DNA of 41,246 nucleotides from Lachnospiraceae bacterium (GTDB taxonomy: Bacteria; Bacillota; Clostridia; Lachnospirales; Lachnospiraceae): assembly GCA_900772845.1 (NCBI GenBank), contig CAAGSD010000088.1:1-41246 (forward strand), read 5' to 3'. Made by a program: the position numbers and the translations under genes. The notes beneath the pieces were generated by a model, which made no database searches, was not told the origin of the DNA, and saw only the letters and a program-made list of their open reading frames with translations. This document shows, piece after piece, positions 8,676 through 17,949 of the stretch; position 1 is the first letter of the stretch; each line of letters begins with the position of its first letter.

Positions 8676-11190
8676 AAGTGATCAAATCTCCCAGATCAAT
8701 CTCTGAATTATAGGTTTTACCGCTTCCATCCAGATAACCCTCGCCACCCTTCAGGAAATCCATCGCATGAAACTCCAGACTGCCCGCAGTCTTACGCAAG
8801 GTCATTGCCTGAAGTACTGCCTCGTTGTCGGGCTGTACCTGTACATTGTCACGCAGATAAATATTGCCCCCTGCAATGATCGTTCCCTGAAAGCTCTTCT
8901 CCACCGTCACATTTCCCGTGGCAATGATCAGACCGTGAAAATCATCCGTTCCACTTCCCGTATAGACATAATCACCGTCTGTTACCACCGCTTTCACCGT
9001 CGTTCCGTCTTCTGTAGCTCCTCCGTCAAAATATTTAGCCCCGGACTTATCAGTGATACTGTCGTCACCCTGTACAACACCATAATATGTCGTGATATTG
9101 CTCCTATCTACCAGATTGGAAAAAATATCCGCATTCTGTTCTGCTGCATCCAGTTCCGCATACTCATCCAATAACTTATGGCAAAGAGCCTGATATTTTT
9201 CACGATACTCTGTCAGATCTAACTGATAACCGTCATTCGTACGGTCTGCGGTGATCGTGCTTTCCATCATTCCTCTGGATCCATCTGCTTTCGTAGAAAC
9301 AACATTTCCTGCCAGATGCAGAATATAGGCTCCTTCTGCCTGATCTCTGATCCTGATCTTGTCCGTGTAAATATTGGCGTACGCATCCATCGTCGTCTTA
9401 TTGGCATTATAGTAGTCACGGAAATAACGGCTGGCATTTTCTCTACCTTCCGCCGTATTACGGTCAAATGCCACATAGAAATACACCAACGTGATTTTGC
9501 TGTTAACTCTTCTGAAATAACGCTGGATATCTTTAGCTTCCAGTCCATAATCAGCCAGCGTATTACCTCCCAGCTCACTGCAGGCAATATTTAATCCCAC
9601 AGGAACCACATCCGTCTTTCCCTTGATCCTGCTGTTATACTGTTCCAGAGTGATCGGATTGGATGCTGTAGCCAACACAGATTTCCCGGAATCATCAATG
9701 CCGATACACCTTGCCGGAACCAGATATGCCAGCTGGTCACTTTTTACAGCTATGGACTGCCCCATGAGGATATCCCTGCTGTCTTCTTCGGCATTTGTCC
9801 AGTCCGGTGACGGTGAACTTTCTATCTTCTGCTGTTCCTCCGCTGCATTCACGGAAATATAACTGTCTCCCGCCAGCGTTAAGCTTTTCAGTCTGCTGAG
9901 ATCTATCCGGGTCTCTGTACCGTTTACAATAATGGCACTGTCCTCAGTATTGTCTCCATCCACTTTCTCACCGGTTCCAAAGCCAATATATCTGCCAAGA
10001 TATTCCCCTGTTTCCGTATTCTGGGATCCTGCGGAAAATTTATTGGCTTTTCCTGTGAACATCAGATCGCCCGATACATAAGTATCGTTTCCGGGTAAAC
10101 TCATGCTGCACTCATCGCCATCCGCCGATCCCTGCATCTCAATGGCTCCGGTCCATAATTCACCTTTGGAAGTCGTCTCAAGCTCTGCTCCCTTTCCCAA
10201 TACCAGAGACTCCTGCACAACCATTCTGCTGTCAGTATCTTCCACTGTCGCTCCCGGCACCGCACCGAGATGAAGCTTCACATTTCTGCCGGTCGTATCG
10301 CTGTCACTTCCTACCACCATTCTCCTGGCATAAAAAGTTCCGCTGATATAATTATCACTGTTAAAATCGGCAGTCTTCGGCATTACCTGCAGGGTATCCC
10401 CTGCGATCAGAGAAATGTCTCCTAACGAAGGAAGGGTTGCTGACTGTGAAAAGTCGATCTCCGGTGTCTTGACCCGCAGATCTGTCTCGATCACAGATAC
10501 ATATCCCGCATCATCCGTATAAATGATCTTCAGCCGGCTGAATCCAAGACCGTCTGTATACAGATCAAGATTTCCTCTGGGTCTGCCGGAAGCATCTGCA
10601 TATCCCGGAGCCGTTACCAGATTACCCGCTGCATCTATCAGCGTCTTCCAGTTGTCAGCTTCTGTCTCTCCCTTTTTACCGCCCTGAACAGCTCCTGCTT
10701 CCTTTTTGATCTGATAAGTAATTTCATTGGAAGCCGGATCTGTATAAATAATCTCCATCACTGTCCGATCCGCCACATCAACGGTCAGATAGGAAAAAAG
10801 CCTTGCCGGATCGAAGGCCGTATTGTCCGCCGCCAGCGCATACCGGTTCTGCAATGCGCTCAGATAGTAATATCGTAATTTGGTCTTCTTCTCCGCTGAG
10901 GTGGTCGTCTCATAGTTGACCAGTACCTTCTGATAAGCCTCTTTTAAGGAATCAGAGACCTCTTCCTGCATTCCCAACCGTATCTGATCCAGTACGGTCT
11001 CTGCGGAATAAAAGTTATCCTTCGCCTTCAGATTGTTTACCTTCATCTGATAGTTCAACAGTGACATATACATCAGGACACTGGCCAGAATTCCGATAAA
11101 AGCCATGGCAATAATAACTACGACAATCGCCGAACCTTTGTCGTTCATTTTCTTATGCAGTTTTCGTATCTCTCTGCTTTGTCTCATCAT
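8653..11190 (-). CDS. Very large PilX-like minor prepilin or pilus-associated protein
   Basis: An 845-aa protein with a basic leader and a DKGSAIVVVII segment running into a hydrophobic helix (about residues 19-45). It resembles a PilX/GspK-type prepilin: the G at the cleavage site is kept, but the usual Glu5 of FTLVE is absent, as is known for PilX and GspK. A PilX N-terminal-like amphipathic helix follows (NLKAKDNFYSAETVLDQI). The remaining 750 residues are beta-rich with short Gly/Asn turns, and the end (DFHGLIIATGNVTVEKSF, GTIIAGGNIYL) resembles a parallel beta-helix or bactofilin-like stack. Start at ATG-ATG behind AAGG; an internal ATG just before the signal has no ribosome binding site. 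It overlaps the next gene by 23 nt. Assignment to the PilX type is inferred from the N-terminus and operon position. Confidence 0.75.
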   Translation of the reverse strand: MMRQSREIRKLHKKMNDKGSAIVVVIIAMAFIGILASVLMYMSLLNYQMKVNNLKAKDNFYSAETVLDQIRLGMQEEVSDSLKEAYQKVLVNYETTTSAEKKTKLRYYYLSALQNRYALAADNTAFDPARLFSYLTVDVADRTVMEIIYTDPASNEITYQIKKEAGAVQGGKKGETEADNWKTLIDAAGNLVTAPGYADASGRPRGNLDLYTDGLGFSRLKIIYTDDAGYVSVIETDLRVKTPEIDFSQSATLPSLGDISLIAGDTLQVMPKTADFNSDNYISGTFYARRMVVGSDSDTTGRNVKLHLGAVPGATVEDTDSRMVVQESLVLGKGAELETTSKGELWTGAIEMQGSADGDECSMSLPGNDTYVSGDLMFTGKANKFSAGSQNTETGEYLGRYIGFGTGEKVDGDNTEDSAIIVNGTETRIDLSRLKSLTLAGDSYISVNAAEEQQKIESSPSPDWTNAEEDSRDILMGQSIAVKSDQLAYLVPARCIGIDDSGKSVLATASNPITLEQYNSRIKGKTDVVPVGLNIACSELGGNTLADYGLEAKDIQRYFRRVNSKITLVYFYVAFDRNTAEGRENASRYFRDYYNANKTTMDAYANIYTDKIRIRDQAEGAYILHLAGNVVSTKADGSRGMMESTITADRTNDGYQLDLTEYREKYQALCHKLLDEYAELDAAEQNADIFSNLVDRSNITTYYGVVQGDDSITDKSGAKYFDGGATEDGTTVKAVVTDGDYVYTGSGTDDFHGLIIATGNVTVEKSFQGTIIAGGNIYLRDNVQVQPDNEAVLQAMTLRKTAGSLEFHAMDFLKGGEGYLDGSGKTYNSEIDLGDLITYENWQKE

Positions 11191-11211
11191 ACACGATTGC
11201 CTTCTATCTCA

Positions 11212-12642
11212 TTATCTGGTCACAGTACCTGTCATAGACATGATCGGATGTCCGTCTCCCGGCCTGCCAGGCTCATAGACCTCTACTGTAATATCATACA
11301 GCCTGTCATAGTTTTCATCCGGTGTCAGCGTATCCGCATCCATGATCGTCAATGCCGTAGCTCCTCCCGCTGTTCCGGACGGAATTTTCTCCTGACCTGT
11401 TATATTCAGGTATCCTTCTCCCTCGTAGGTCATCATAGCTGTACTCAGATTCCGGAACGTGTATTTATTGTGCTGATAGGAAAAATCCATGCTGTTATCC
11501 GGATCAGCCACTAAAAAGTTACTTCTTAACCTACACGCCGAATTCTGTGGTCCTGCCGCCCAGCCGGGCCAGAATTCCTGAAGTTCAAATGCCATCTGAT
11601 AAGCCGAATTCCATAAGGACGCATCCTTGGGCTGTTGTCTTACCAGGAAAAAATTGGTGGAGACATTCTTGGGATTGTGAACGATCACCTGATCTGCAGC
11701 TTTATTTACTACCGCACTCTCATATCTTGGATATATACAAAATACAATATTTGCAAGCTTCGATTCCACCCTGCTGTCCGTAGCTTTCGCAGGATCCGTT
11801 CCCCATGTTTTTTTAATCGTATCCGCCTGCTCTTTTACATCTTTTTCATTGGAAAAGATGACATGATTGCTTCCATGCTGCGGATAGCTTCCGGTCTTCG
11901 TACCGTCATCATACTGATACCGGGTGGAAGCTGTTACCAGATAAGTGGGGACTTCCATATCACCATACCCCAGATCCACACTCACATGACTGCTGTTGAT
12001 ATCAATTGTGACCGTCTTAGTCACATAGGGAACCACAGCCATGACTGCCGCAGATGCCACAGTATCATCTTTTAATTCAGAAGCTGTTTTTCCCAATACT
12101 GTTTTGGCGAAATAATAATATGCTTCCAATGCTTCCCCGCCGTTCTCCTGATACACTGCATTCGTCGTACCTGACAGATTCTGCAGATCCACCAGCTGTT
12201 TATCATTGATTCCTTTCAGGTCTGTCTGATGGTAGCTGGAAGGATTCAGACGGATCACCACATCATACTGTCCGGAGGTCACACTGTTCTCTGCCAGGCT
12301 TCCGGAAAAAAGCCACTCACCGGCTGTCCCCGGATCTATGGTGCCGTCGCCGTCCGCATCTACACCGGTACCATCACTGCCCTGCACCGTAAATCCCTGC
12401 GCCTTATAACTTTTCTCCAGTTCTTCCAGGGAATACGCCTCGAAATTCTCCATGACATCCTCTGCGATTGCCGTGGCACGCATGGTATTTCTCGCTTTGG
12501 CATTGGTTCTGGCCGAGGTTACAAAGCTGTGTAAAAGAGGAACTACGATAATCGCAAGGATCACAATGGCGATCAGAAGCTCCACCAGGGAAAAGCCTTC
12601 ATTATTCAGTTGTCTTTTCTCATTGGAAGCCCTGTCACACAT
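11212..12642 (-). CDS. Large PilV/GspI-like minor prepilin
   Basis: A 476-aa prepilin with leader MCDRASNEKRQLNNEG, cleavage site before FSLVELL and the helix LLIAIVILAIIVVPLLHSF. The following segment (ARTNAKARNTMRATAIAEDVMENFEA) is typical of the PilV/GspI minor pilin type, in which the helix runs on into the globular domain. AAAGGGAG lies 6 nt upstream of the ATG. The C-terminal 330 residues are an extended beta-rich domain not found in ordinary PilV. It begins 12 nt after pilO ends and is followed by the PilX-like gene, the usual order for a minor pilin cluster. Probably part of the tip complex. Confidence 0.8.
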   Translation of the reverse strand: MCDRASNEKRQLNNEGFSLVELLIAIVILAIIVVPLLHSFVTSARTNAKARNTMRATAIAEDVMENFEAYSLEELEKSYKAQGFTVQGSDGTGVDADGDGTIDPGTAGEWLFSGSLAENSVTSGQYDVVIRLNPSSYHQTDLKGINDKQLVDLQNLSGTTNAVYQENGGEALEAYYYFAKTVLGKTASELKDDTVASAAVMAVVPYVTKTVTIDINSSHVSVDLGYGDMEVPTYLVTASTRYQYDDGTKTGSYPQHGSNHVIFSNEKDVKEQADTIKKTWGTDPAKATDSRVESKLANIVFCIYPRYESAVVNKAADQVIVHNPKNVSTNFFLVRQQPKDASLWNSAYQMAFELQEFWPGWAAGPQNSACRLRSNFLVADPDNSMDFSYQHNKYTFRNLSTAMMTYEGEGYLNITGQEKIPSGTAGGATALTIMDADTLTPDENYDRLYDITVEVYEPGRPGDGHPIMSMTGTVTR

Positions 12643-12654
12643 TCTGCTCTCCCT

Positions 12655-13452
12655 TTACTCTGCCGTATTGCTCGTCTCTGTCTGTCCGGAAGCTCCCTCT
12701 CCGAGATTTCCGAAGATCGTATCTACGCCCATTTCCATACTGGGAATCACAGGCTCGCTGTAGATCTTATCCGTGCCCTGTAAATAATAAGTACTCATGG
12801 TCATATTACCGGACAGTTCCCCCGTATCTGTGCTATAGTTCAGATTGACACCGCGAATACTCTCTCTCTCCTGCAGATTGTAAATATAACGCACCAGATT
12901 TTTAAAGCCATTGTAAGAACACTCAATACTGAAGCTTAAAGGTACTTCGTACAATTTAGTATCCGGATACTGGGTTCCGTCTGTCGTCACCGGGCCGGAT
13001 GCTGTAGCTGTAGCTGTAGCTGTCGTAGTATCAGTTACAGTGGTATCTGCTGTTGCTGCAGGATCTGCCGAGGTGTCTGTCGCAGCTGTCTCTGCAGCCA
13101 CATAGGGCACCTCCGTATCCGTGCCAAAGCCAAGGCTTGCCACTTTGGTATCGGTAGATTCCTCCAGATGCAGGATATTCATAATGCTGTCCTCAGGAAG
13201 GATTCCTGCCGGGAAACGATTCTCAAAGCTGACAATATACTGCTTCATTTCCTCTGTTTCCTGGGCATAATCCGCTTTTTTCTGGTCCAGGATCTCCAAA
13301 GTGGATACCCTGCTCTGTAAAGAGGCGTTCTCTGTTTCCAAAGTCTCGGATTTCTCATTGAATTTTGTATAAACGAAGAAATAGGTGCATACTACCAGCA
13401 GTACACCGATCGCTCCGATCAAAAGCTGAATATCACTTTTCTTTACTTTCAT
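12655..13452 (-). CDS. pilO: PilO-like inner-membrane alignment protein
   Basis: A 265-aa protein with a short cytoplasmic N-terminus (MKVKKSD), one membrane helix (about residues 9-28), a coiled coil (KSETLETENASLQSRV onward) and a C-terminal ferredoxin-like domain. That architecture and the position right after pilMN identify PilO, which pairs with PilN outside the membrane to connect the cytoplasmic ATPase/PilM level to the growing pilus. AAGGGGG lies upstream of the ATG. Between the coiled coil and the C-terminal domain is a low-complexity Ala/Thr/Asp linker (about residues 118-150) encoded by a short hexanucleotide repeat. Sequence identity to classical PilO is low, so the call rests on architecture and context. 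Confidence 0.75.
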   Translation of the reverse strand: MKVKKSDIQLLIGAIGVLLVVCTYFFVYTKFNEKSETLETENASLQSRVSTLEILDQKKADYAQETEEMKQYIVSFENRFPAGILPEDSIMNILHLEESTDTKVASLGFGTDTEVPYVAAETAATDTSADPAATADTTVTDTTTATATATASGPVTTDGTQYPDTKLYEVPLSFSIECSYNGFKNLVRYIYNLQERESIRGVNLNYSTDTGELSGNMTMSTYYLQGTDKIYSEPVIPSMEMGVDTIFGNLGEGASGQTETSNTAE

Positions 13453-13464
13453 GTCCGTTCCCCC

Positions 13465-15156
13465 TTACTGCGCTGCCACTGCTGTGCTGTCGGAAGTCTC
13501 CTCTTCCTCAGCGCCCAGTGCCTTATAAGTACCGCTCAAAGAAAAGGTAACCGTAGAATTACCGGCTTCGTCCAGTGCATCCGTAATACCACTCACGGAA
13601 ACGGATTCAATGCTCTTCATGTTCCGGATATTCAATATCGTTCTGGCGGCCGCTGCTTTTCCCTCTACCGTAATACTCATGCTCACACCCGTTTCATCCG
13701 AAGTGAAGCTGTTGGTGTAGAAAGAGGATGGAAGAATCTGTTCCAGCTCATTCATAAATTCTACCAGATTCTCATTAGGTGTCTGGGTATATGCATAAAA
13801 GTAAGTATACTTATCATACTGTCCCGCCGTAGTCAGATACTCATTATAAATAGCTTCTGCCGGCTGCAGCTCCACGATCCGGTTCTGTAAATAGACATTA
13901 GCCGCCTTATCCACCATGTACCTGGGAATTGCCATGGCGCAAAGTGCAATAGATACGACCACGCCCAGCACCAGTACCGCCACGCTGACAAAGGTATAGT
14001 TCGTACCACTGACTACAGTCAGTCCCTTCGCCTTCTGCTGGCTCTTGTCGATCAGTCCCACGGGGGCGAGAACCGCACCCAGACAGGAAATATAAGCAGC
14101 CGGTCTGGTGGAACGGATGGCCTTGCTCATGCCGATCTTGTCATCCATCTCGGACAGGGTATGTACCTTACGTTCCAGGCAGTTGGTGAACAGCTTGCTC
14201 ATGCCGCTGAAGCTGCCGCCCAGACCGGTAACATAGGACTTTTCAATGGGATTGTCACTGTTCCTGGAATCATAGAAGTCAATGACACGGCTGACACCTA
14301 TGATCAAAGGTTCCAGAGAAGCCGTGATCTTCTGTCTCGCTTCCGTGACTTCCACATTTCCGGCATCCTCGTCTTCCCAGCGTCCGGCATTTTCTTCCCA
14401 GAGCTTATCTCCCGGATGCAGCACCCTGTTCAGGCAGGTCTTCTTCTGGAAACGCTCTACCGCACTCATGGGATCGTTCACGGCATAGGCTCCGGAAGCG
14501 ATCATAGTATCGATAGCATCCTGCACGCCGTAAGCCACGGTTCTCTGTAACAGCACCTTGCCTGCGGAAAGCACGGTCACGATAGTGCTGTTCTCATCGA
14601 TCTTGATCATCATGGTAACAGTCTCGGTCTTCTCGTCACGAAGAATCTGGTATAAGCTGTTGCTGCTGTAATCGAAGCACTCGATCTCCCAGCCGCACAT
14701 CTGTGCCAGCTGATCATAGCTGTTCAGCAGAGCCTTGGGACAAGCCAGTGCCATGACACGGAGCTTCCCGTTCTCAGCCAGTCCGCCTGCCAGATAATAT
14801 CCGATCTCATACTGGGTCAGATCCACTGGGAAATAATCGTTCGCATTGGTCTTCACCAATGCCTCGATCTTGCTCGCCTTGACGTTCGGGATCTGTACCT
14901 CACGGCTCGCCACTCTGGTAGAAGAAATGGTAAAGATCACTTTCTTCGTGCGGATGCCGTTCGTCGCCAGTGCATTCACCAGATGCTCTGCGTACTCCTG
15001 TGTCGGCTGCAGCATACCATCCACCACGACGCCTTCCGGTGTCTCCACCGTCAATACCTTGTAGACCTTCGGCTTCTTCACCTTATAGTCCATCTCGCAG
15101 ATCTTCGTAAAAGAGTTTCCGATCTCAATACTCAATACGCGATTGTTCATTGCCAT
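13465..15156 (-). CDS. pilMN: PilM-PilN fusion protein
   Basis: A 563-aa protein. Residues 1 to about 380 are a PilM-type actin-like ATPase: the phosphate-1 loop is seen in LSIEIGNSFTKI, and VTGLGGSFSGMSKLF fits the adenosine motif. A membrane helix follows (about residues 385-410, SVAVLVLGVVVSIALC), then an extracytoplasmic PilN-like domain to the end (QILPSSFYTNSF, SITVEGKAAAARTILNI). In most systems these are two proteins, and PilM holds PilN by an N-terminal peptide; here the two are covalently joined. I recall fused pilMN genes from some clostridia. The start is the ATG at 15156, behind GGAAGGG; an upstream in-frame extension of 44 residues is not preceded by a site and looks non-coding. 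The 107-nt gap to pilD holds a small hairpin (15203-15216). Confidence 0.85.
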   Translation of the reverse strand: MAMNNRVLSIEIGNSFTKICEMDYKVKKPKVYKVLTVETPEGVVVDGMLQPTQEYAEHLVNALATNGIRTKKVIFTISSTRVASREVQIPNVKASKIEALVKTNANDYFPVDLTQYEIGYYLAGGLAENGKLRVMALACPKALLNSYDQLAQMCGWEIECFDYSSNSLYQILRDEKTETVTMMIKIDENSTIVTVLSAGKVLLQRTVAYGVQDAIDTMIASGAYAVNDPMSAVERFQKKTCLNRVLHPGDKLWEENAGRWEDEDAGNVEVTEARQKITASLEPLIIGVSRVIDFYDSRNSDNPIEKSYVTGLGGSFSGMSKLFTNCLERKVHTLSEMDDKIGMSKAIRSTRPAAYISCLGAVLAPVGLIDKSQQKAKGLTVVSGTNYTFVSVAVLVLGVVVSIALCAMAIPRYMVDKAANVYLQNRIVELQPAEAIYNEYLTTAGQYDKYTYFYAYTQTPNENLVEFMNELEQILPSSFYTNSFTSDETGVSMSITVEGKAAAARTILNIRNMKSIESVSVSGITDALDEAGNSTVTFSLSGTYKALGAEEEETSDSTAVAAQ

Positions 15157-15263
15157 ATTTCTACCCTTCCTCTTCCCGGTATTTATCGTATTTCGAAAGC
15201 ATTCCGCTGATGCGGAGCTTTTGAAGAAATTTCTGAAATCATGCTCGAAATGCTGGTATCTTC

Positions 15264-16019
15264 TTATACATAAAAATTCAGATACCACTGTAAGAATTCA
15301 TTGCCCCACAGGACAGCGATTACCACCCCTGCGGAGAGATACGGCCCCATGGCGAGGACATGTCCTTCGCCGCTTACCTTCATACGGATCAGATGGATCA
15401 CGGAACCAATGATACATCCCAGTAAAAATGCGAAAATAATCAATTTCCAGCCGAGTAACAGCCCACAGACCGCCATCAGCTTCACATCACCGCCGCCAAT
15501 GGCTCTGCCACCGGTAGCGTAGTACAGAATAAGCAAAAATACACTGACACACAGGAAGCCGATCAGGAAATCCAGCCACTGTGTATAGTGGAAGACTCCA
15601 TGGATCAGCCCCAGTGCCAGTATAAATAAGTTAAATCCCACAGGGATCTCATATGTTCTGAAATCAATCACACTTAAAGCAAGAAGTGCACTAAACAACA
15701 AGCAGTAGACTAGGGAATCCACGCTCATCCCATATTTCCAGAATACGAGCAGGTACAGCACTCCGTTCAGTGCCTCGATGACGGGGTACTGAGCGGAGAT
15801 ATGTGCCTTGCATTTCCGACATCTGCCTCCCAGGGCCAGGTAGCTGAACAGAGGTACGAGGTCGTACCATTTCAGCTGGTAACCGCAGTTCATGCAGTGA
15901 GACCTGGTCGTTACAATATTCTCTTTTTTCGGAATACGGTAGATCAACACATTGAGGAAGCTACCGATCACGATTCCATAAAGGAAAATCACTATGTAGA
16001 GAAGAATTGTTGGGAGCAT
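15264..16019 (-). CDS. pilD: Prepilin peptidase PilD
   Basis: A 251-aa polytopic membrane aspartyl protease that cleaves the leader of prepilins after the conserved Gly and normally also methylates the new N-terminus. The N-terminal cytoplasmic domain has two CxxC pairs (Cys42/45 and Cys67/70) for zinc, and the motif NVLIYRIP typical of the family. The catalytic aspartates are seen as D119 (VIDFRTYEIP) and D178 (GGGDVKLM), the GxGD motif. About seven hydrophobic helices are visible. It lies 21 nt after pilA, so enzyme and its main substrate are co-transcribed. Length is normal for the bifunctional form. Confidence 0.95.
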   Translation of the reverse strand: MLPTILLYIVIFLYGIVIGSFLNVLIYRIPKKENIVTTRSHCMNCGYQLKWYDLVPLFSYLALGGRCRKCKAHISAQYPVIEALNGVLYLLVFWKYGMSVDSLVYCLLFSALLALSVIDFRTYEIPVGFNLFILALGLIHGVFHYTQWLDFLIGFLCVSVFLLILYYATGGRAIGGGDVKLMAVCGLLLGWKLIIFAFLLGCIIGSVIHLIRMKVSGEGHVLAMGPYLSAGVVIAVLWGNEFLQWYLNFYV

Positions 16020-16040
16020 GTCAGGTGCCTTTCAAAATTA

Positions 16041-16484
16041 TTATTTCTTCAGTGTAGAAATACCAGTTGAAGCGACATCAGGATTAGGATAGCAATCATA
16101 CGTACCATCGCTTGTAGTTAATTTAACTGTTTTTACTCCATCAGTTCCATTATAGGTAACCGTCCAATAACCACCAAGCTTAGAAGCAGGAACAGAGGTT
16201 CCTGCGGAGGTCATTACTGCTGTTAATGTATCAGTACCAGTCGGTCCATTGGCAACAGATGTATCTCCTGTACCAGGAGTAATATCCTGATTTGAAATTG
16301 CGACATTAATTGCAGTAGCAATTTCCTGTGCATTCTGAGTGTCAGTTGAAACCTTAGAATTGTTTACGTATTTCAAATACTGAGGTGCCAGTACGCCAAC
16401 CAGTACCGCCATGATAGCAATAACGATGATCAGCTCTACCAGGGAGAAACCTTTGTTTGTTAAGCTCTTCTGTTTCTTGTTCAT
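16041..16484 (-). CDS. pilA: Major type IV prepilin
   Basis: A 147-aa prepilin with leader MNKKQKSLTNKG, cleavage before FSLVELIIVIAIMAVLVG, and an N-terminal helix continuing through LAPQYLKYVNNSKVSTD. A small Thr/Gly-rich beta domain follows, without a cysteine pair for a D-loop. The ATG at 16484 is chosen because AAAGGAG lies 9 nt upstream; an in-frame extension of 20 residues has no such site. Position between pilC and pilD, small size and the compact head identify it as the major subunit, in contrast to the very large minor prepilins downstream. A stable hairpin stands between the pilC stop and this gene and may raise its mRNA level relative to pilBC. Confidence 0.9.
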   Translation of the reverse strand: MNKKQKSLTNKGFSLVELIIVIAIMAVLVGVLAPQYLKYVNNSKVSTDTQNAQEIATAINVAISNQDITPGTGDTSVANGPTGTDTLTAVMTSAGTSVPASKLGGYWTVTYNGTDGVKTVKLTTSDGTYDCYPNPDVASTGISTLKK

Positions 16485-16550
16485 AATTACATTCTCCTTT
16501 TTTATGTGTTTTTTAATTTCAGGGTAGTAAGTTTTCCGCCCCATTTATTA

Positions 16551-16583
16551 ATTATCGTCCTGTCCCTACACAGGACGGATAAT
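16551..16583 (-). other. Stable mRNA hairpin between pilC and pilA
   Basis: An imperfect inverted repeat: 8 bp of CGTCCTGT/ACAGGACG around a 6-nt loop, extended by 5 bp of ATTAT/ATAAT across one bulged base. It begins about 10 nt after the pilC stop. No T-run follows on the minus strand, so it is not a classical terminator. It could stabilise or direct processing of the mRNA to favour pilA. The inner 7 bp are the same as the stems of the tandem repeat upstream of pilB (19868-19891 and 19920-19943). Confidence 0.7.
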
Positions 16584-16593
16584 CCAGTTTGTT

Positions 16594-17808
16594 TTACATA
16601 GCATCCAGTGCTTCGTACATAGACATCATTGGCATCATACATGCTGCAACCAATCCGCCAACAACAATCGCTAAGACAACAATAATCATTGGTTCCAGTG
16701 CAGCCATAACAGCCTGAACAGACATCTCTACCTCTTCCTCATAATAATCTGCCAATTTATCCAACATTTCTTCCGTATTACCGGATTCCTCACCTATACG
16801 GATCATCTGATATACCATGGGAGGAAATAATCCGCTCTCCTGTAATGGTCTCGACAGTGGCATACCAATGGTAATTTCCTCTTTTGCATCCAACAGTGCT
16901 TCTTTAAAGTATACATTGCTCATAACGCCAGACACAATCTCAACCGCTTCAATCAAAGGTACCCCTGCCCCCATCAAGGTGCTTAATGTTCTTGCCATCA
17001 TAGAAGATGCCGATTTAACAGTCAACTTTCCAAAAAGTGGTATCTTCAATGCTATTTTTCCAAAAAAATGTTTTCCCAGATCCGTTTTTGCAAATGCTCT
17101 TATAACGAACACAATTGCAATAAGCACCGGAATAATAATAAACCAGTAATTAATAATACCATGGCTCAAATTCACATAAAACCGTGTAATCCAAGGAAGA
17201 TCTCCACCAATCTGACTGAACATGTCCTCATAAGAAGGAATTACTTTAACCAACATTACAATCGTAACAATAATTGCAACCACACACACTGCTATTGGGT
17301 AAATCATTGCTTTTTTTACCATTGCCTGTGTCTTATGGGATTTTTCCAACTGGGTTGCTACTCTATCCAGTGCTATCTCCAGACTACCGGATGCTTCACC
17401 GGCAGCCACCATATTCACCATGATCCCCGGGAATACTTTTGGGTGCTCTGCCATGGAGTCTGCCAGAGTCTCACCCTTTTCTACGCTGATGCGAACTTCC
17501 TTCAGTGCATCCTGTAATCTCTTGTTCTCTGTCTGTTCACAGAGCATTTTCAGGGATTCGAGGATGCTGACGCCCGCTTTGGTCATGCTGACGAACTGGC
17601 GGCACATGACGCTTAGATCCCTGGCCTTGGGCCATCCGCCGATCTGGATATCGATGTCTTTCGTCAGGAAGCTCTGTTCTCCCAGATCGATAACGGTCAG
17701 TTCCTGCCTTCTCAGTTCTGCCATTGCCAGATCTTTGTTATCCGCTTCCAAACTTCCCTTTACTTCTTTTCCAGCCTTTGTGATGGCTCTGTAGCCATAG
17801 GTCGCCAT
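16594..17808 (-). CDS. pilC: Pilus platform protein PilC
   Basis: A 404-aa GspF/PilC family inner-membrane platform protein that couples the assembly ATPase to pilin polymerisation. Two T2SSF domains are visible (about residues 65-190 and 265-390) with repeated motifs: FVSMTKAGVSILESLKML against STLMGAGVPLIEAVEIV, and MVAAGEASGSLEIALDRVA against MIRIGEESGNTEEMLDKLA. Three membrane helices lie near 165-190, 215-240 and 375-400. Start ATG at 17808 with GGAGG 8 nt upstream. It follows pilB after 141 bp of AT-rich sequence. Length is typical for the family. Confidence 0.95.
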   Translation of the reverse strand: MATYGYRAITKAGKEVKGSLEADNKDLAMAELRRQELTVIDLGEQSFLTKDIDIQIGGWPKARDLSVMCRQFVSMTKAGVSILESLKMLCEQTENKRLQDALKEVRISVEKGETLADSMAEHPKVFPGIMVNMVAAGEASGSLEIALDRVATQLEKSHKTQAMVKKAMIYPIAVCVVAIIVTIVMLVKVIPSYEDMFSQIGGDLPWITRFYVNLSHGIINYWFIIIPVLIAIVFVIRAFAKTDLGKHFFGKIALKIPLFGKLTVKSASSMMARTLSTLMGAGVPLIEAVEIVSGVMSNVYFKEALLDAKEEITIGMPLSRPLQESGLFPPMVYQMIRIGEESGNTEEMLDKLADYYEEEVEMSVQAVMAALEPMIIVVLAIVVGGLVAACMMPMMSMYEALDAM

Positions 17809-17949
17809 GTGCCTTCCCTCCAATGCGTCTCTATCTTTAACTTCTCCCCAACTATGTAAGACGGGCCTCTGTCCTAAAAAGGTCCAGGTTTTTGAAAAAT
17901 TTTTATAAATTTTGATAAATTTCTATAAAATCTTGCTGTTTTTATAGAA

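Noticed and set aside
15203..15216. Terminator between pilD and pilMN
   Set aside because: The stem is only 5 bp and no T-run follows on the minus strand.
15157..15288. N-terminal extension of PilMN and overlap with pilD
   Set aside because: No start signal, non-conserved residues, and a good ribosome binding site before the ATG at 15156.
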